From Halobacillus sp. Nhm2S1 (GTDB taxonomy: Bacteria; Bacillota; Bacilli; Bacillales; Halobacillaceae): a stretch of DNA of 64,000 nucleotides. Position numbers and translations under genes: made by a program. The number at the start of each line of letters is the position of its first letter. Within the stretch, counting starts at the first letter, position 1. The stretch lies in contig NZ_JAIEZV010000003.1 of the NCBI RefSeq assembly GCF_019599545.1, forward strand, positions 372,001 to 436,000, given 5' to 3'. Below are positions 1 through 9,473 of the stretch, piece by piece. Below the pieces are notes generated by a model. It did not search any database and had not been told where the DNA came from. It worked only from the letters and a program-made list of their open reading frames with translations.

Positions 1-853
1 TCCAGTCTTTTTGTACTTTTACCCATAGTTCCAAATACACTTTGCTTCCTAACAAGGACTCAATGTCTCTTCTGGCTCTCTTACCAATTTCTTTTAACAT
101 ACTGCCTTGTTTACCGATAATAATGCCTTTTTGAGACTTCCGTTCCACGATAATGGCCGCTTGAATCTCCACTTTGTCATGTTCATTTCGAGGCTCGATC
201 CCTTCAATGACCACAGCAATGGAATGTGGAATTTCCTCACGAGTTAAATGCAAAACTTTTTCCCTAATAAATTCGCTAATGACAAAGCGTTCTGGATGGT
301 CCGTGATTTGGTCTTCAGGGTAAAACTGAGGACCTTCCGGCAAATGCTTTTTTAGAACGTCCAGCAAATGATTGACGTTATTGCCTTCTAGCGCAGAGAT
401 TGGAATGATTTCTTCAAAATCAAGCTTCTCTTTGTACTGGTCAATCAATGGTAATAAGTCATCCGGATGTACTTTGTCAATTTTATTGATGATTAAAAAT
501 ACTGGCTGGTCTACACGTTGCAGACGGTCCAAAATGAATTGGTCCCCTCTCCCATATCCTTCTTCAGCATTGATCATAAAAAGAACAGCATCCACTTCGT
601 TCAATGTGTTCTCTGCAACATTCACCATATAATCTCCGAGCTTATGCTTCGGTTTATGAATTCCAGGAGTGTCGATAAAGATGATTTGCGACTCTTTATC
701 TGTCATAACTCCCTGAATCTTATTTCTTGTTGTTTGAGGCTTATCACTCATGATGGCAATTTTTTCACCAATTACACGATTCATGAACGTCGATTTGCCC
801 ACATTTGGACGACCAACGATTGTAACAAAACCTGATTTGAAATTCTCTGTCAT
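1..853 (-). CDS. era: GTPase Era, 3' end outside window
   Basis: Ribosome-associated GTPase that binds the 3' end of 16S rRNA and helps mature the 30S subunit. The visible 284 residues carry G1 GRPNVGKS at residues 14-21, the G3 region [15 protein letters not shown], and NKIDKV as G4, followed by a KH-type RNA-binding region with the [10 protein letters not shown] loop. Family length is about 300, so roughly 15-20 C-terminal residues lie beyond base 1. The ATG at 853 has a GGAGG site seven bases upstream. It is the last gene visible in the yqfC-to-era run. In B. subtilis cdd lies between dgkA and era; here only about 80 non-coding bases separate them. Confidence 0.97.
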   Translation of the reverse strand, partial: MTENFKSGFVTIVGRPNVGKSTFMNRVIGEKIAIMSDKPQTTRNKIQGVMTDKESQIIFIDTPGIHKPKHKLGDYMVNVAENTLNEVDAVLFMINAEEGYGRGDQFILDRLQRVDQPVFLIINKIDKVHPDDLLPLIDQYKEKLDFEEIIPISALEGNNVNHLLDVLKKHLPEGPQFYPEDQITDHPERFVISEFIREKVLHLTREEIPHSIAVVIEGIEPRNEHDKVEIQAAIIVERKSQKGIIIGKQGSMLKEIGKRARRDIESLLGSKVYLELWVKVQKDW

Positions 854-932
854 AATTGTTCCTCCAATAAATGTTCACGCAGTCGTAACTGCTCCACTTT
901 ACTATATCATCTTCTAAGGCTCATTCCTATTC

Positions 933-1310
933 TCATATCATGAAAAGCTTAGGGAGGAAAATGATCATTCCTATGATCACCGATCCAATACTCGCTACAA
1001 GGACCGCCCCAGCTGTAATATCTTTAATAGAGCCAATGACGGGGTGTTGTTCAGGATGGTAAAAATCAAGCAGCCTTTCCATAGCTGTATTAACCATTTC
1101 CAGGCTGAAGACGATAACCATAATGAGGAGGATCGTCACCCATTCCCCTTTAGATAAACCGAATACAAAGGCTGCCAGGGTAACTAGTAAAGCTACTGAG
1201 AGGTGAATCCGAAAATTCCTCTCTGACTGGTAGACTTCTTTTATCCCATTCCAAGCGAAACGGAACCCCACCCCTGTCTTCCTTCTACGATCTTTGAAGT
1301 CCGAACTCAT
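933..1310 (-). CDS. dgkA: Undecaprenol / diacylglycerol kinase
   Basis: Small integral membrane kinase of the DgkA family. In Gram-positive bacteria the family phosphorylates undecaprenol to recycle the cell-wall lipid carrier. The 125-residue product has the family motif EMVNTAMERLLD and three hydrophobic segments (roughly residues 33-50, 55-75, 100-122). A longer reading from 1358 is possible, but the ATG at 1310 has an AGAGGA site and gives the usual family length. The start lies inside the end of ybeY (26-base overlap), so the two are probably translationally coupled. Lipid substrate specificity is inferred from the family. Confidence 0.93.
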   Translation of the reverse strand: MSSDFKDRRRKTGVGFRFAWNGIKEVYQSERNFRIHLSVALLVTLAAFVFGLSKGEWVTILLIMVIVFSLEMVNTAMERLLDFYHPEQHPVIGSIKDITAGAVLVASIGSVIIGMIIFLPKLFMI

Positions 1311-1755
1311 GTAAAATTTCCTCTTGTTTCCCGAACATCTTCTTCTCATCTTCTTCATTCATGTGATCATAACCAAGCAAATGTAAGAAGCCATGCAAAG
1401 CCAGGAAGCCGAATTCTCGTTCCAGAGAATGATTATAATCCTCCGCTTGTTCTTTTGCCTTATCGACAGAAATGATAATATCCCCAAGCATAAGTGGCAT
1501 GTTCTCATCCAACACATTCATTTCATCTTCGCCAAGTTCCTGCATAGCAAAAGATATGACGTCTGTGGGTTCATCTTTTTGACGGTAATTGCGATTGATC
1601 TCCTGTATTTCTTTATTATCCACGAAGCTGACAGAGACTTCTGCATCCCCTGTAACTCCTTCTTTTTCTCCTGCAAAACGGATGATACGCTGAATCATAT
1701 CTACAAATGCTTCATCTACTGAATTGGTTTCATCTTGAAAATCAATGGTAATCAT
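1285..1755 (-). CDS. ybeY: Endoribonuclease YbeY, rRNA maturation factor
   Basis: Metal-dependent endoribonuclease that takes part in 16S rRNA 3' end maturation and 70S quality control. The 156-residue protein has the diagnostic zinc site HGFLHLLGYDH with His121, His125 and His131. Length matches the family. The ATG at 1755 has a GGAGG site nine bases upstream and follows the pgpH stop by a single base. Lying between pgpH and dgkA, upstream of era, it is in the standard Bacillus arrangement of genes for ribosome maturation. Confidence 0.96.
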   Translation of the reverse strand: MITIDFQDETNSVDEAFVDMIQRIIRFAGEKEGVTGDAEVSVSFVDNKEIQEINRNYRQKDEPTDVISFAMQELGEDEMNVLDENMPLMLGDIIISVDKAKEQAEDYNHSLEREFGFLALHGFLHLLGYDHMNEEDEKKMFGKQEEILHEFGLQRS

Positions 1756-1756
1756 A

Positions 1757-3874
1757 TTATTTTGCCTCCTTGACTAATGGTTTTGTTTCCGGATATTGAA
1801 TTCTCGTGTGAAAAATACCATGCAGTGTTTCACATATGGCTGTTTCCATTGTCTTTAACTCATTAAACGTCAAATTGCTGTCATCCAACTGACCATCGAG
1901 CATACGGTCTTCTATAATGGATTTCACGATTTCTTTTATCTTTTCCTCTGTCGGATGATCCAATGACCTCACAGCAGCTTCCACAGAATCACAGATACAA
2001 ACAATCGCCGCTTCCTTGCTTTGTGGTTTCGGTCCTGGGTACCGATAATCATCTTCTTTCGTATCTTCATCCATTTCCTTTGCCTGATAATAAAAGTACT
2101 TTAAAAGCGACGTCCCATGGTGTTGTTTAGCAATCTCAACGATCTCCTCTGGAAGCTTATTCTTTTTCAGCATTCTCGCTCCTTCATAAGGATGGCTAAT
2201 GATGATCTCCGCACTTTGCTCAGGCTCCAGGAAATCATGTGGATTCTTCATCCCCATTTGATTCTCAATAAAATAATGAGGCTGGGCGGTTTTTCCGAGA
2301 TCATGATAATAGGATGCCACACGTGCCAGAAGACCATGAGCCCCAATTGATTCACACGCCGCTTCGCTTAAGTTGGCCACCATGACACTGTGATGATACG
2401 TACCAGGAGCTTCCATGAGTATTTTACGCAAAAGAGGGTGGTTAGGACTGGCAAGCGTCAGCAACTTCTGATCAGACAGGACCCCGAACCCTGTCTCTAT
2501 AAAAGGCAGAAAACCAAGCGTCAGAACTGCGGAAAGAAAAGCACCACTAACTCCATATCCACTATATAAAAACACTTCTGACCATGAGTATTTTTCAAAA
2601 GAAATGAATACAAAGAACAGAATCGCACATATATTGGTAAAAGCTACACCCGCACTCGCACGAATAATGGACAACCTGTCTTTACTTTTAGTAAGAAAAA
2701 AGATTCCAGACAGTTGAGAGAGCAATAAATACATTCCTGCAGTTGCATGAAGAGCGCCAGCTAAATGGCCATTGAACAACAAACAAGCCATTAAAGAATA
2801 GACCACTGCCAGCACGATCGCATAACGTTCAGAACAAAGAATTTTGACAATCATGACCCCTGTAACAGCCGGGACGAGATAGTACACAGGTTGTTCCATC
2901 GCTCCGAACAAACTGAACACTTTCATGAACGTGATCATCGATAAGGATACAGACGTGGAAATGAAGATATGGCGTATCGTCCAGTTATCCTTGTTAACGG
3001 CCCTTATGCACTCTGCGTACAAAAATGCGCCTAAGAGAAGCGCAAACATGGCCAACCCAATGGATGGGAGTAAATTACGCTGTTGATCGAGCAATCCTGT
3101 CAGCTGTAGATCATCATAGATGTCACCCGTAATCGTAGATCCCTCTGAAACAATGACTTCCCCTGCCCTGATCATGACGGGTTCAACAGTAGCTGCTGCG
3201 CTCTTAATGGCTTTATCTGTTTTTTCAGGGTCGAACAAGGAGTTTTCAACAAGGGCAAAAGCACCTATATCCGAAATCACTGATTTCAAAGAAGATGGCG
3301 TTTCTGTATATTGAACTTCCAGATCAATCCTTCGTGCTAAATCTTCAACTTCTGAGCTCTGCACCCCTACTTTAAAATATTTATGTAGAAGGGTTTCAAG
3401 CATCCTCTGGCTCTCATTCAGCGACTGTTGATCCGCTCTCAGCAACGGAAGAAATACCTCTGCGGGCAGACCTTCAGAGAGTTCGTCCGTCAAAAGCGAT
3501 TCAATCAGCGGGAGCTGTTCCTCTCTCGTCATATTCTCTCCCTGACTTTTCGCTTCTTCTATCACGTCATAAATTTCGCTCACCATATTCAAACGTTCTT
3601 CTGCAATATCTTCTGAAATGGTGTATTGATCCTCTACAGCCTGAGTAACGGCTCTCAATTGCTGCTCTGTCTTTTGTTTATTCTCTATAGTGATGGGGGA
3701 TCGGATCGTTTCGGGTGCCGTGCTGTATTTCTCAAGCTCATACGTTTGAGTGTAAACATTTGGAATGGCAAGCGCAAAAAAGAATACAGCAACTACGAAT
3801 GCAGGTAATGCCAGCAACAACTTAGACTGATTCATGTTAAATGCCTGAAGTTGTCGAAGGAATCGCTCCTTCAA
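1757..3874 (-). CDS. pgpH: 7TMR-HD cyclic-di-AMP phosphodiesterase PgpH (YqfF)
   Basis: Large membrane protein of the 7TM-HD family; the Listeria homologue hydrolyses c-di-AMP. The 705-residue product has an N-terminal membrane segment (about residues 19-42), an extracytoplasmic 7TMR-HDED domain (about 45-270), a bundle of seven hydrophobic segments (about 275-470), and a cytoplasmic HD domain with HHS and YYHDLGK followed by a later KQHHG. The likely start is TTG at 3874, preceded by a G-rich ribosome site (GGAGGGG). The next in-frame ATG, 13 codons in, lacks a well-spaced site. c-di-AMP controls potassium and osmotic balance in Firmicutes, which fits a salt-tolerant host, but that link is inference. 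Confidence 0.93.
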   Translation of the reverse strand: MKERFLRQLQAFNMNQSKLLLALPAFVVAVFFFALAIPNVYTQTYELEKYSTAPETIRSPITIENKQKTEQQLRAVTQAVEDQYTISEDIAEERLNMVSEIYDVIEEAKSQGENMTREEQLPLIESLLTDELSEGLPAEVFLPLLRADQQSLNESQRMLETLLHKYFKVGVQSSEVEDLARRIDLEVQYTETPSSLKSVISDIGAFALVENSLFDPEKTDKAIKSAAATVEPVMIRAGEVIVSEGSTITGDIYDDLQLTGLLDQQRNLLPSIGLAMFALLLGAFLYAECIRAVNKDNWTIRHIFISTSVSLSMITFMKVFSLFGAMEQPVYYLVPAVTGVMIVKILCSERYAIVLAVVYSLMACLLFNGHLAGALHATAGMYLLLSQLSGIFFLTKSKDRLSIIRASAGVAFTNICAILFFVFISFEKYSWSEVFLYSGYGVSGAFLSAVLTLGFLPFIETGFGVLSDQKLLTLASPNHPLLRKILMEAPGTYHHSVMVANLSEAACESIGAHGLLARVASYYHDLGKTAQPHYFIENQMGMKNPHDFLEPEQSAEIIISHPYEGARMLKKNKLPEEIVEIAKQHHGTSLLKYFYYQAKEMDEDTKEDDYRYPGPKPQSKEAAIVCICDSVEAAVRSLDHPTEEKIKEIVKSIIEDRMLDGQLDDSNLTFNELKTMETAICETLHGIFHTRIQYPETKPLVKEAK

Positions 3875-3936
3875 ACCACCCCACCCCTCCCCATATTATT
3901 CCAAATAAAAACAATAAATAAGACCCAAGCCGGGTC

Positions 3937-4899
3937 TTATTTATTGTCCTCTTCATATGCATCAATAATCCGCTGCACAAGTGGGTGCCTGACTACGTCG
4001 GATTGATCCAAATGAATAAAGGCAGACCCTTTCACTTTAGCTAACCGCTCCTCGGCGACTCGCAAACCGGACTTCACGCCTTTAGGAAGATCCACTTGCG
4101 TGATATCTCCAGTTATAATCATTTTTGAACCGAATCCTAAACGAGTCAGAAACATCTTCATTTGTTCAGGTGTCGTGTTTTGAGCTTCATCCAAAATAGC
4201 GAATGCATCATCCAACGTACGGCCTCTCATATAAGCAAGCGGAGCAATCTCAATCGTTCCTCTATCGATCAAACGTGCCGTATGCTCTGCTCCAAATACA
4301 TCGTGTAAGGAGTCATAAAGCGGCCTTAAATAAGGATCGACTTTTTCCTTTAGATCTCCTGGAAGAAAACCTAAACTTTCACCTGCTTCCACTGCCGGAC
4401 GAGTCAGGATGATTCTCTTCACATCTCCATTTTTCAAAGCATTGACCGCCATAATCACAGCAAGGTAAGTCTTTCCTGTACCAGCAGGGCCAATACCAAA
4501 GACAAGATCATTCTTCTTGATCGCTGCGATATAATTTCTTTGACCAAGGGTTTTAACCCTGATGGATTTTCCTTTTGAATTTTTTGTGATTTCATCTTCG
4601 AACAAAGCTTCGAATTGATTAATTTTCCCTTTTTTAGCAAGCTCAACTGCGTAAACGACATCTCGTTCTGTAACAGTCAAACCTTTACGAATAATCGCAA
4701 GAACGCTGTTTAATATCTCTTCAACAAGCTGTACATGCTCTGCTTGACCGGATACTCTTACTTGTTCTCCACGTGAAATGATAGTGACTTTCAGTTGTTC
4801 CTCAATTTGCTTGAGGTTGCGGTCTTCTGTACCAAAAAGGGCTAATGCTTCTGTTGTATTATCTAATTGAATGTCCATTGTTTTTAAATCTTCTGGCAT
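3937..4899 (-). CDS. phoH: PhoH-like P-loop ATPase
   Basis: Cytoplasmic PhoH-family NTPase of unsettled biochemical role, usually linked to ybeY and RNA metabolism. The 320-residue protein has a KH-like N-terminal region, Walker A GPAGTGKT at about residues 137-144, Walker B ILDEAQ at about 235-240, and the family block TGDITQVDLP. The ATG at 4899 has AAGGAG seven bases upstream and lies two bases after the yqfD stop. A TTG two codons upstream is possible but overlaps the yqfD end and has poorer spacing. The operon position between yqfD and pgpH is conserved in Bacillus. Confidence 0.95.
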   Translation of the reverse strand: MPEDLKTMDIQLDNTTEALALFGTEDRNLKQIEEQLKVTIISRGEQVRVSGQAEHVQLVEEILNSVLAIIRKGLTVTERDVVYAVELAKKGKINQFEALFEDEITKNSKGKSIRVKTLGQRNYIAAIKKNDLVFGIGPAGTGKTYLAVIMAVNALKNGDVKRIILTRPAVEAGESLGFLPGDLKEKVDPYLRPLYDSLHDVFGAEHTARLIDRGTIEIAPLAYMRGRTLDDAFAILDEAQNTTPEQMKMFLTRLGFGSKMIITGDITQVDLPKGVKSGLRVAEERLAKVKGSAFIHLDQSDVVRHPLVQRIIDAYEEDNK

Positions 4900-4901
4900 A
4901 C

Positions 4902-6083
4902 TCAATCTCCTTGACTTACATACTTGGTCACTGCAATATTTTCATAAACTTTGTACAATAGGATTAATTTTACTTTACCATTCTCCTCACTGAGGTGCAA
5001 AACTTTTTCATCCTTTATTTCCGCATCTGGTTCGAGTTCCTGATGAAGGTTGCTCCGTGCTGATGAAATCCCGATTTTTTCAAGGTTTTTTCGAGATGAT
5101 TCATAAGATTTCCTGTCAATGGAATAATAATCGACCGTCTTCAAGTTCACAGGAATTTGGAACCCAAAAATCCTCCAGTCCGATGTATGAGACTCTTCCC
5201 TGAAGTCCCCTTCTTCCCCACGCCAGAATCCCCAAACAGGAATCGCGAACTTTCCGAATTTTAATTGATATTCACTTTCCACAGAACCATCGGTCAAGGA
5301 AAGCACTTGCTTCATAGGGAGGTTTTGAGCGACACGGTACCATGTTTCTGCGATGACTTCCCCTTCAGAATGTATAAATAGGTCCTCATCTTCTACCAGC
5401 TGCCCTGTGGCAAGAATTTGTCCTTTTTGAACGACATCGTAGACGGATACCATCGGACGACCCTTTTTAATAAATGTTTCAATAATCATCCCTTTTTTGG
5501 CTGCTACAAGGTTTGAAGGTCGAGTGTCCATCTCTGTATCGTATCTCGTTTTCTCCACCCCATACAATTGATAGCTCGTCCCTTGTTTTTTCACACCAAT
5601 CCATAGAAGGTCAGGAATATCTTCCAATAACTGCTGTTGTATTTCAATGGGATCCTTCATCCCTATCGTTAGTTTTCCAGGAGAAACACCATAACTATTC
5701 AATTTACTTTCGACATCTGCTTCAAGTTCCGGTGATAGGCCGTCCACCTTAATGGACCACAACGTATTCGCGAGAACAAAAATGATTACAACCGCCGCGA
5801 TGAAGGCGAGAAGAACCGACAGCCTTCCAATCATATGCTGAACAAGAAACGGGAGCCCTTTCCCGCCTTTGATGGATATTTTACAACGGTATTTCTTCCT
5901 CAATTGCCTGAGTATTTTCCAATCCTTTAACCGGATTGTTAAAATGACAAGAGAATCATCCAATCTTCTCATATTGGTGATTTGACAGCCACGTTTCGTA
6001 CATGCTTGTAAAAAAGGTTCAATCAACGGTCCCTCTACCTGTACCGTCATGATTCCCTGAAAGAAATCATGCTGGTTCTTCAT
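4902..6083 (-). CDS. yqfD: Sporulation protein YqfD
   Basis: Membrane-anchored sporulation protein, made in the mother cell under sigma-E in B. subtilis. The 393 residues have a cytoplasmic N-terminal domain, a single membrane segment at about residues 86-108 (VLLAFIAAVVIIFVLA), and a large extracytoplasmic region with the conserved LWIGVKKQGTSYQLYGVEKT block. Full length for the family. The ATG at 6083 is four bases after the yqfC stop, so yqfC and yqfD are read together. Molecular function is not known. Confidence 0.93.
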   Translation of the reverse strand: MKNQHDFFQGIMTVQVEGPLIEPFLQACTKRGCQITNMRRLDDSLVILTIRLKDWKILRQLRKKYRCKISIKGGKGLPFLVQHMIGRLSVLLAFIAAVVIIFVLANTLWSIKVDGLSPELEADVESKLNSYGVSPGKLTIGMKDPIEIQQQLLEDIPDLLWIGVKKQGTSYQLYGVEKTRYDTEMDTRPSNLVAAKKGMIIETFIKKGRPMVSVYDVVQKGQILATGQLVEDEDLFIHSEGEVIAETWYRVAQNLPMKQVLSLTDGSVESEYQLKFGKFAIPVWGFWRGEEGDFREESHTSDWRIFGFQIPVNLKTVDYYSIDRKSYESSRKNLEKIGISSARSNLHQELEPDAEIKDEKVLHLSEENGKVKLILLYKVYENIAVTKYVSQGD

Positions 6084-6087
6084 CGTC

Positions 6088-6381
6088 TCACCCCCCTTTG
6101 GAATCCGGCAAAAATTCTACGGATTTGAGTTCACCTTCCAGTAATAATTCTTCCTTTAACATCATTTTCACTCCAAGGTCTTTTCCCAGTATGCGAACCT
6201 GACCTTTTTTGTATTGAATTCGAACTTCTTCATCAGAAAAATGAAGGAGGCCTGTATGATTTTCTATGTACACATGAATGGACCCGATCGTTGTTATTCT
6301 AGGAAGATCCAACATGACATCAGATGGTAAATCAAAGTAACGACTGATCCAAGTCCGTATTTGCTGCTGCCATTTTGACAT
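6088..6381 (-). CDS. yqfC: Sporulation protein YqfC
   Basis: Small YabP/YqfC-family protein that belongs to the forespore-engulfment-stage gene set. The 97 residues include the family core PRITTIGSIHVYIENHTGLL and the ending ELKSVEFLPD. The gene starts 34 bases beyond the terminator of the preceding unit, with a GAGGGGAGGG ribosome site, and so opens a new transcription unit running through yqfD and phoH toward era. B. subtilis yqfC-yqfD depend on sigma-E; only a weak minus-10-like match is seen here, inside the preceding terminator. Confidence 0.92.
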   Translation of the reverse strand: MSKWQQQIRTWISRYFDLPSDVMLDLPRITTIGSIHVYIENHTGLLHFSDEEVRIQYKKGQVRILGKDLGVKMMLKEELLLEGELKSVEFLPDSKGG

Positions 6382-6410
6382 GCGACGCCCTCCCCTCTTT
6401 TCATTTATAC

Positions 6411-6448
6411 GAAAAACGCACGAATTGTATCACTACAATTCGTGCGTT
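6411..6448 (-). terminator. Terminator of the yqeZ-floA unit
   Basis: Perfect 14-bp stem (6415-6428 with 6435-6448) around a six-base loop, followed on the minus strand by a short U-run. It begins five bases after the stop of the 6453-6944 gene and separates that unit from yqfC. Confidence 0.93.
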
Positions 6449-6452
6449 CTGC

Positions 6453-6944
6453 TTATCTTTTTCGTGGGTGGGAGCTGTGAGGCTTGCGGGCACGGGGCGG
6501 ACCGAGTACTTCAGCCATTAAAATCCCTTCAGCTAACCGCTTTTTATCCCACTTCCTTGTTTTTTCTATGAGTGGACCATTTTGATTCAACTGTTCAGAA
6601 ACGGTCTGTTTGCTTCTTCTTGACTCAGAGCGGTGGGAGTAAATTCCCTCTTCCTCTTCTTGAGTTTCTAAATTTCCAGCCGTGTTCGCTTCTGCAAGTT
6701 TCTTCTGTTTGGTCTCGTAGTAATCCTTCAACCTTTCTTCCCCAGACTTCTCCATCGCTTCTGTTTCCTGAAAATCTGGAGAAGGACCACTAGGGTAGGC
6801 GGGAGGAATTGGAGAGGTTTTCCTTTCCGGATTTTGTTTCTTCCCATTTTCTTTCGTCATGCCGCTGAACCAACTGATAATCCCACCAATAATAGCAGCG
6901 AGAATGAGGAAATTACTAAAAATGAGCTCGATTAAATCTCCCAT
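6453..6944 (-). CDS. Small membrane-anchored protein in the yqfB position
   Basis: A 163-residue protein I cannot assign to a characterised family. It opens with one hydrophobic segment (about residues 6-26, ending SWFSGM), then a long polar, glutamate/lysine-rich and probably flexible or coiled stretch. The C-terminal block is basic and looks conserved: KRLAEGILMAEVLGPPRARK. The ATG has an AAGGAG site. As third gene after yqeZ and floA it sits where B. subtilis has yqfB, the third member of the sigma-W operon, and it is followed at once by a strong terminator. A role with flotillin and NfeD in membrane stress is inferred from position only. Confidence 0.85.
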   Translation of the reverse strand: MGDLIELIFSNFLILAAIIGGIISWFSGMTKENGKKQNPERKTSPIPPAYPSGPSPDFQETEAMEKSGEERLKDYYETKQKKLAEANTAGNLETQEEEEGIYSHRSESRRSKQTVSEQLNQNGPLIEKTRKWDKKRLAEGILMAEVLGPPRARKPHSSHPRKR

Positions 6945-6972
6945 ACAAATTCTCCTTTTAGCTGATCAAGGA

Positions 6973-7959
6973 TTATTTTTCTTCTTCCTCTTCATCGGAC
7001 ATTTTACCAAGCGTGTTTCTCATATCCGTATCCGCATTGATGTTCTGATAGTTCATGTAATCCATGACACCCATCTTACCGGAACGCAAAGCCTCGGCAA
7101 GCGCTTGAGGGACTTGGGCTTCCGCTTCGACCACTTTGGCCTGCATTTCCTGTACGCGCGCACGCATCTCTTGCTCTTGAGCAATCGCCATGGCACGACG
7201 TTCTTCCGCTTTCGCCTGTGCAATATTCTTATCTGCTTCCGCTTGGTCTGTTTGCAGAATAGCACCGATGTTCTTGCCGATATCAATGTCCGCAATATCA
7301 ATGGAAAGAATTTCGAAGGCCGTTCCAGCATCTAACCCTTTTCCTAATACATTCTGTGAAATCCTATCTGGATTTTCCAATACTTTGTTATGATTTTCAC
7401 TGGACCCGATCGTAGATACAATTCCTTCACCAACACGAGCTATGACTGTATCTTCACCAGCACCACCTACAAGTCGATCGATATTTGCTCTTACGGTAAT
7501 ACGTGCCTTTGCTTTTACTTCAATACCGTCCATCGCCACACCAGCGATGAATGGAGTTTCAATAACTTTTGGATTAACACTCATTTGAACAGCTTCGAGA
7601 ACATCACGGCCAGCAAGATCAATCGCTGCACAGCGCTCGAAACTTAGTTCAATGTTTGCCCTTTGTGCTGCGATAAGAGCGTTGACGACGCGGTCAACAT
7701 TACCCCCTGCCAGGTAGTGACTCTCTAATTGGTTTGTATTTACATTCACACCAGCTTTATGAGCCTTAATCAATGGGTTGATTACACGTGAAGGAATAAC
7801 CCTTCTCAATCGCATACCTACTAACGTGAAAATACTTATTTTTACGCCTGCAGCTAAAGCACTGATCCATAGCATGACAGGAATAAATGTAAACAACACC
7901 GCTACTACGATAATGATGATACCAATAATGATGATTGGCATTAATTGTTCAAGTGTCAA
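6973..7959 (-). CDS. floA: Flotillin-like protein FloA (YqfA)
   Basis: Membrane-raft scaffold protein that organises functional membrane microdomains. The 328-residue product has a hydrophobic N-terminus (about residues 5-50), a PHB/SPFH-like core ([34 protein letters not shown]), and an alanine/glutamate/arginine-rich coiled segment (about 240-300) typical of flotillins. The TTG start at 7959 has GAGGAGG upstream and overlaps the NfeD stop as TTGA, so the two genes are translationally coupled. This NfeD-flotillin pair is the classic arrangement. Confidence 0.95.
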   Translation of the reverse strand: MTLEQLMPIIIIGIIIIVVAVLFTFIPVMLWISALAAGVKISIFTLVGMRLRRVIPSRVINPLIKAHKAGVNVNTNQLESHYLAGGNVDRVVNALIAAQRANIELSFERCAAIDLAGRDVLEAVQMSVNPKVIETPFIAGVAMDGIEVKAKARITVRANIDRLVGGAGEDTVIARVGEGIVSTIGSSENHNKVLENPDRISQNVLGKGLDAGTAFEILSIDIADIDIGKNIGAILQTDQAEADKNIAQAKAEERRAMAIAQEQEMRARVQEMQAKVVEAEAQVPQALAEALRSGKMGVMDYMNYQNINADTDMRNTLGKMSDEEEEEK

Positions 7960-9314
7960 TTTGTTTCCTCCTCTTGTTCTGCTTTTTTAACCTCGCGCAC
8001 GACAATACGCGAGCCTTCTGTTTTCATAATTTTCACTGTTTGATGAACAGGAATGAAACCACCTTCAGATACGACATCCAACCGTTCACCATTAAAATCA
8101 GCTGTACCGGACGGGCGGAGTGGAGTGATCGCCTCCCCTTCCATACCAATTAAGTCCAAACGGTTTTGTGAGGATACATATCCTTTTTCCGATGATGTGG
8201 AATCATTCAAAATGATATGTCGAAAAAATCCTCTTTCCAACCCAACAAATTTAAATAGTACAATCGATACAACAATTGTCACCAATAGAGCAATTCCTAT
8301 ACTCATAGCCATATGTCCCATATCCGCTGACGAAAGCATCAATGAGGATACAATGGCAACTACCCCCGCTATGCCTGCAATGCCTCCCGGTAAAAAGAAT
8401 TCAGCTATCACTAATCCAATTCCGAGAACGAGCAGAATAATTGCTTCATAACCGGCCAGACCAGCAACAATATGACCATAAAAAAACAGGACAAGTGAGA
8501 GCGCACCCATTGTTCCTGGTATGCCAAAGCCTGGTGAATACAATTCCACAACGAGACCAATACTTGCGATGGATAATAAGATCGGAATAACAACGGGATC
8601 TGTCAAAAATCTGGCAATATTCTCAGAAAGGGTAGGGTTCTCCTCTATAACGGTTGCATCAGACAAACCAAGGACACTGAGCAGTTCATTACGGTCGTCT
8701 ACAATTCCTTCAGCATAGCCTACTTCTTCCGCATCCGCTGCACCTAATGTTAAAAATTCTCCCTCAGGGGCTCCATAATCCTTCAAATCGACAGATGCAT
8801 CGGCCATAGCACGTGCATATAATGGATCACGTCCTGTAGACTCAGCCGCGGCTACCATAGCTGATATCCAGGCAGACTGTGCCTTCTTATCAGCAGCTGT
8901 TCCATCAGAATTAATAACACCGGAAGCACCCATGGTCGCCGTCTGCTTCATGTAGATCGAATCTGCATTTAAAGCAATGTATGAGCCAGCCGAATATGCC
9001 CTGTTCGTTACAAATGCACTATTCGGAACATCCAAATCTTGAAAGATCTCTCCGATATCACCCGCCGCATCTACACGACCTCCGGGTGTATCGATTTCAA
9101 ATATGATATGATCTACACCATTCTCGCGAGCTTCTTCTGTCGTACGGTTAAGAAAAGCAGCCATCCCTCGTTCCACCGTATCTTTTACAGGGATGACATA
9201 TACCGTCTGACCTTCTCCGTCTGCTTGAACCGATGATTGTAGATGGAAGAAGGATAAAACGCTTCCTAAGACAAGGAGCATTCCCCAAACACCTATACGT
9301 AAAGACCGCTTCAT
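7956..9314 (-). CDS. yqeZ: NfeD-family membrane serine protease (YqeZ)
   Basis: Long-form NfeD protein partnered with flotillin. The 452 residues comprise a signal or anchor segment (about 1-30), a ClpP-like serine protease domain with the [10 protein letters not shown] nucleophile region (Ser near residue 108) and a later lysine, several membrane segments (about 240-370), and a C-terminal NfeD OB-fold ([36 protein letters not shown]). The ATG has an AAAGGAGG site. It is first in a three-gene unit under a sigma-W-type promoter, implying induction by cell-envelope stress. Confidence 0.94.
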   Translation of the reverse strand: MKRSLRIGVWGMLLVLGSVLSFFHLQSSVQADGEGQTVYVIPVKDTVERGMAAFLNRTTEEARENGVDHIIFEIDTPGGRVDAAGDIGEIFQDLDVPNSAFVTNRAYSAGSYIALNADSIYMKQTATMGASGVINSDGTAADKKAQSAWISAMVAAAESTGRDPLYARAMADASVDLKDYGAPEGEFLTLGAADAEEVGYAEGIVDDRNELLSVLGLSDATVIEENPTLSENIARFLTDPVVIPILLSIASIGLVVELYSPGFGIPGTMGALSLVLFFYGHIVAGLAGYEAIILLVLGIGLVIAEFFLPGGIAGIAGVVAIVSSLMLSSADMGHMAMSIGIALLVTIVVSIVLFKFVGLERGFFRHIILNDSTSSEKGYVSSQNRLDLIGMEGEAITPLRPSGTADFNGERLDVVSEGGFIPVHQTVKIMKTEGSRIVVREVKKAEQEEETN

Positions 9315-9361
9315 TCATTTTCACCTCCTTTACAGGTAGCCTTCCCACCATATAATACGTT

Positions 9362-9388
9362 TACGAATCAAAACCATGGTTGGTTTCA
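9362..9388 (-). promoter_or_regulatory. Sigma-W-type promoter for yqeZ-floA
   Basis: On the minus strand TGAAAC (9383-9388) and CGTA (9362-9365) are 17 bases apart, matching the extracytoplasmic-function sigma-W consensus. It lies about 50 bases before the yqeZ start. In B. subtilis yqeZ-yqfA-yqfB is a known sigma-W operon, so sequence and context agree. Confidence 0.85.
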
Positions 9389-9436
9389 AAAAGTTTAATA
9401 CTTTCATAAACACGTCCAAGAGATGTTTAGCATATG

Positions 9437-9469
9437 TAAAAAGGCCTCTCTTAACGAAGAGAGGCCTTT
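9437..9469 (-). terminator. Terminator after yqeY
   Basis: A 13-bp stem (9440-9452 with 9457-9469), AACG loop, and a minus-strand U-run. It begins five bases after the yqeY stop and insulates rpsU-yqeY from the sigma-W unit. Confidence 0.93.
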
Positions 9470-9473
9470 ATAT

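Noticed and set aside
8053-8451. 132-residue plus-strand frame inside yqeZ
   Set aside because: Antisense shadow of an intact NfeD gene; no start signals.
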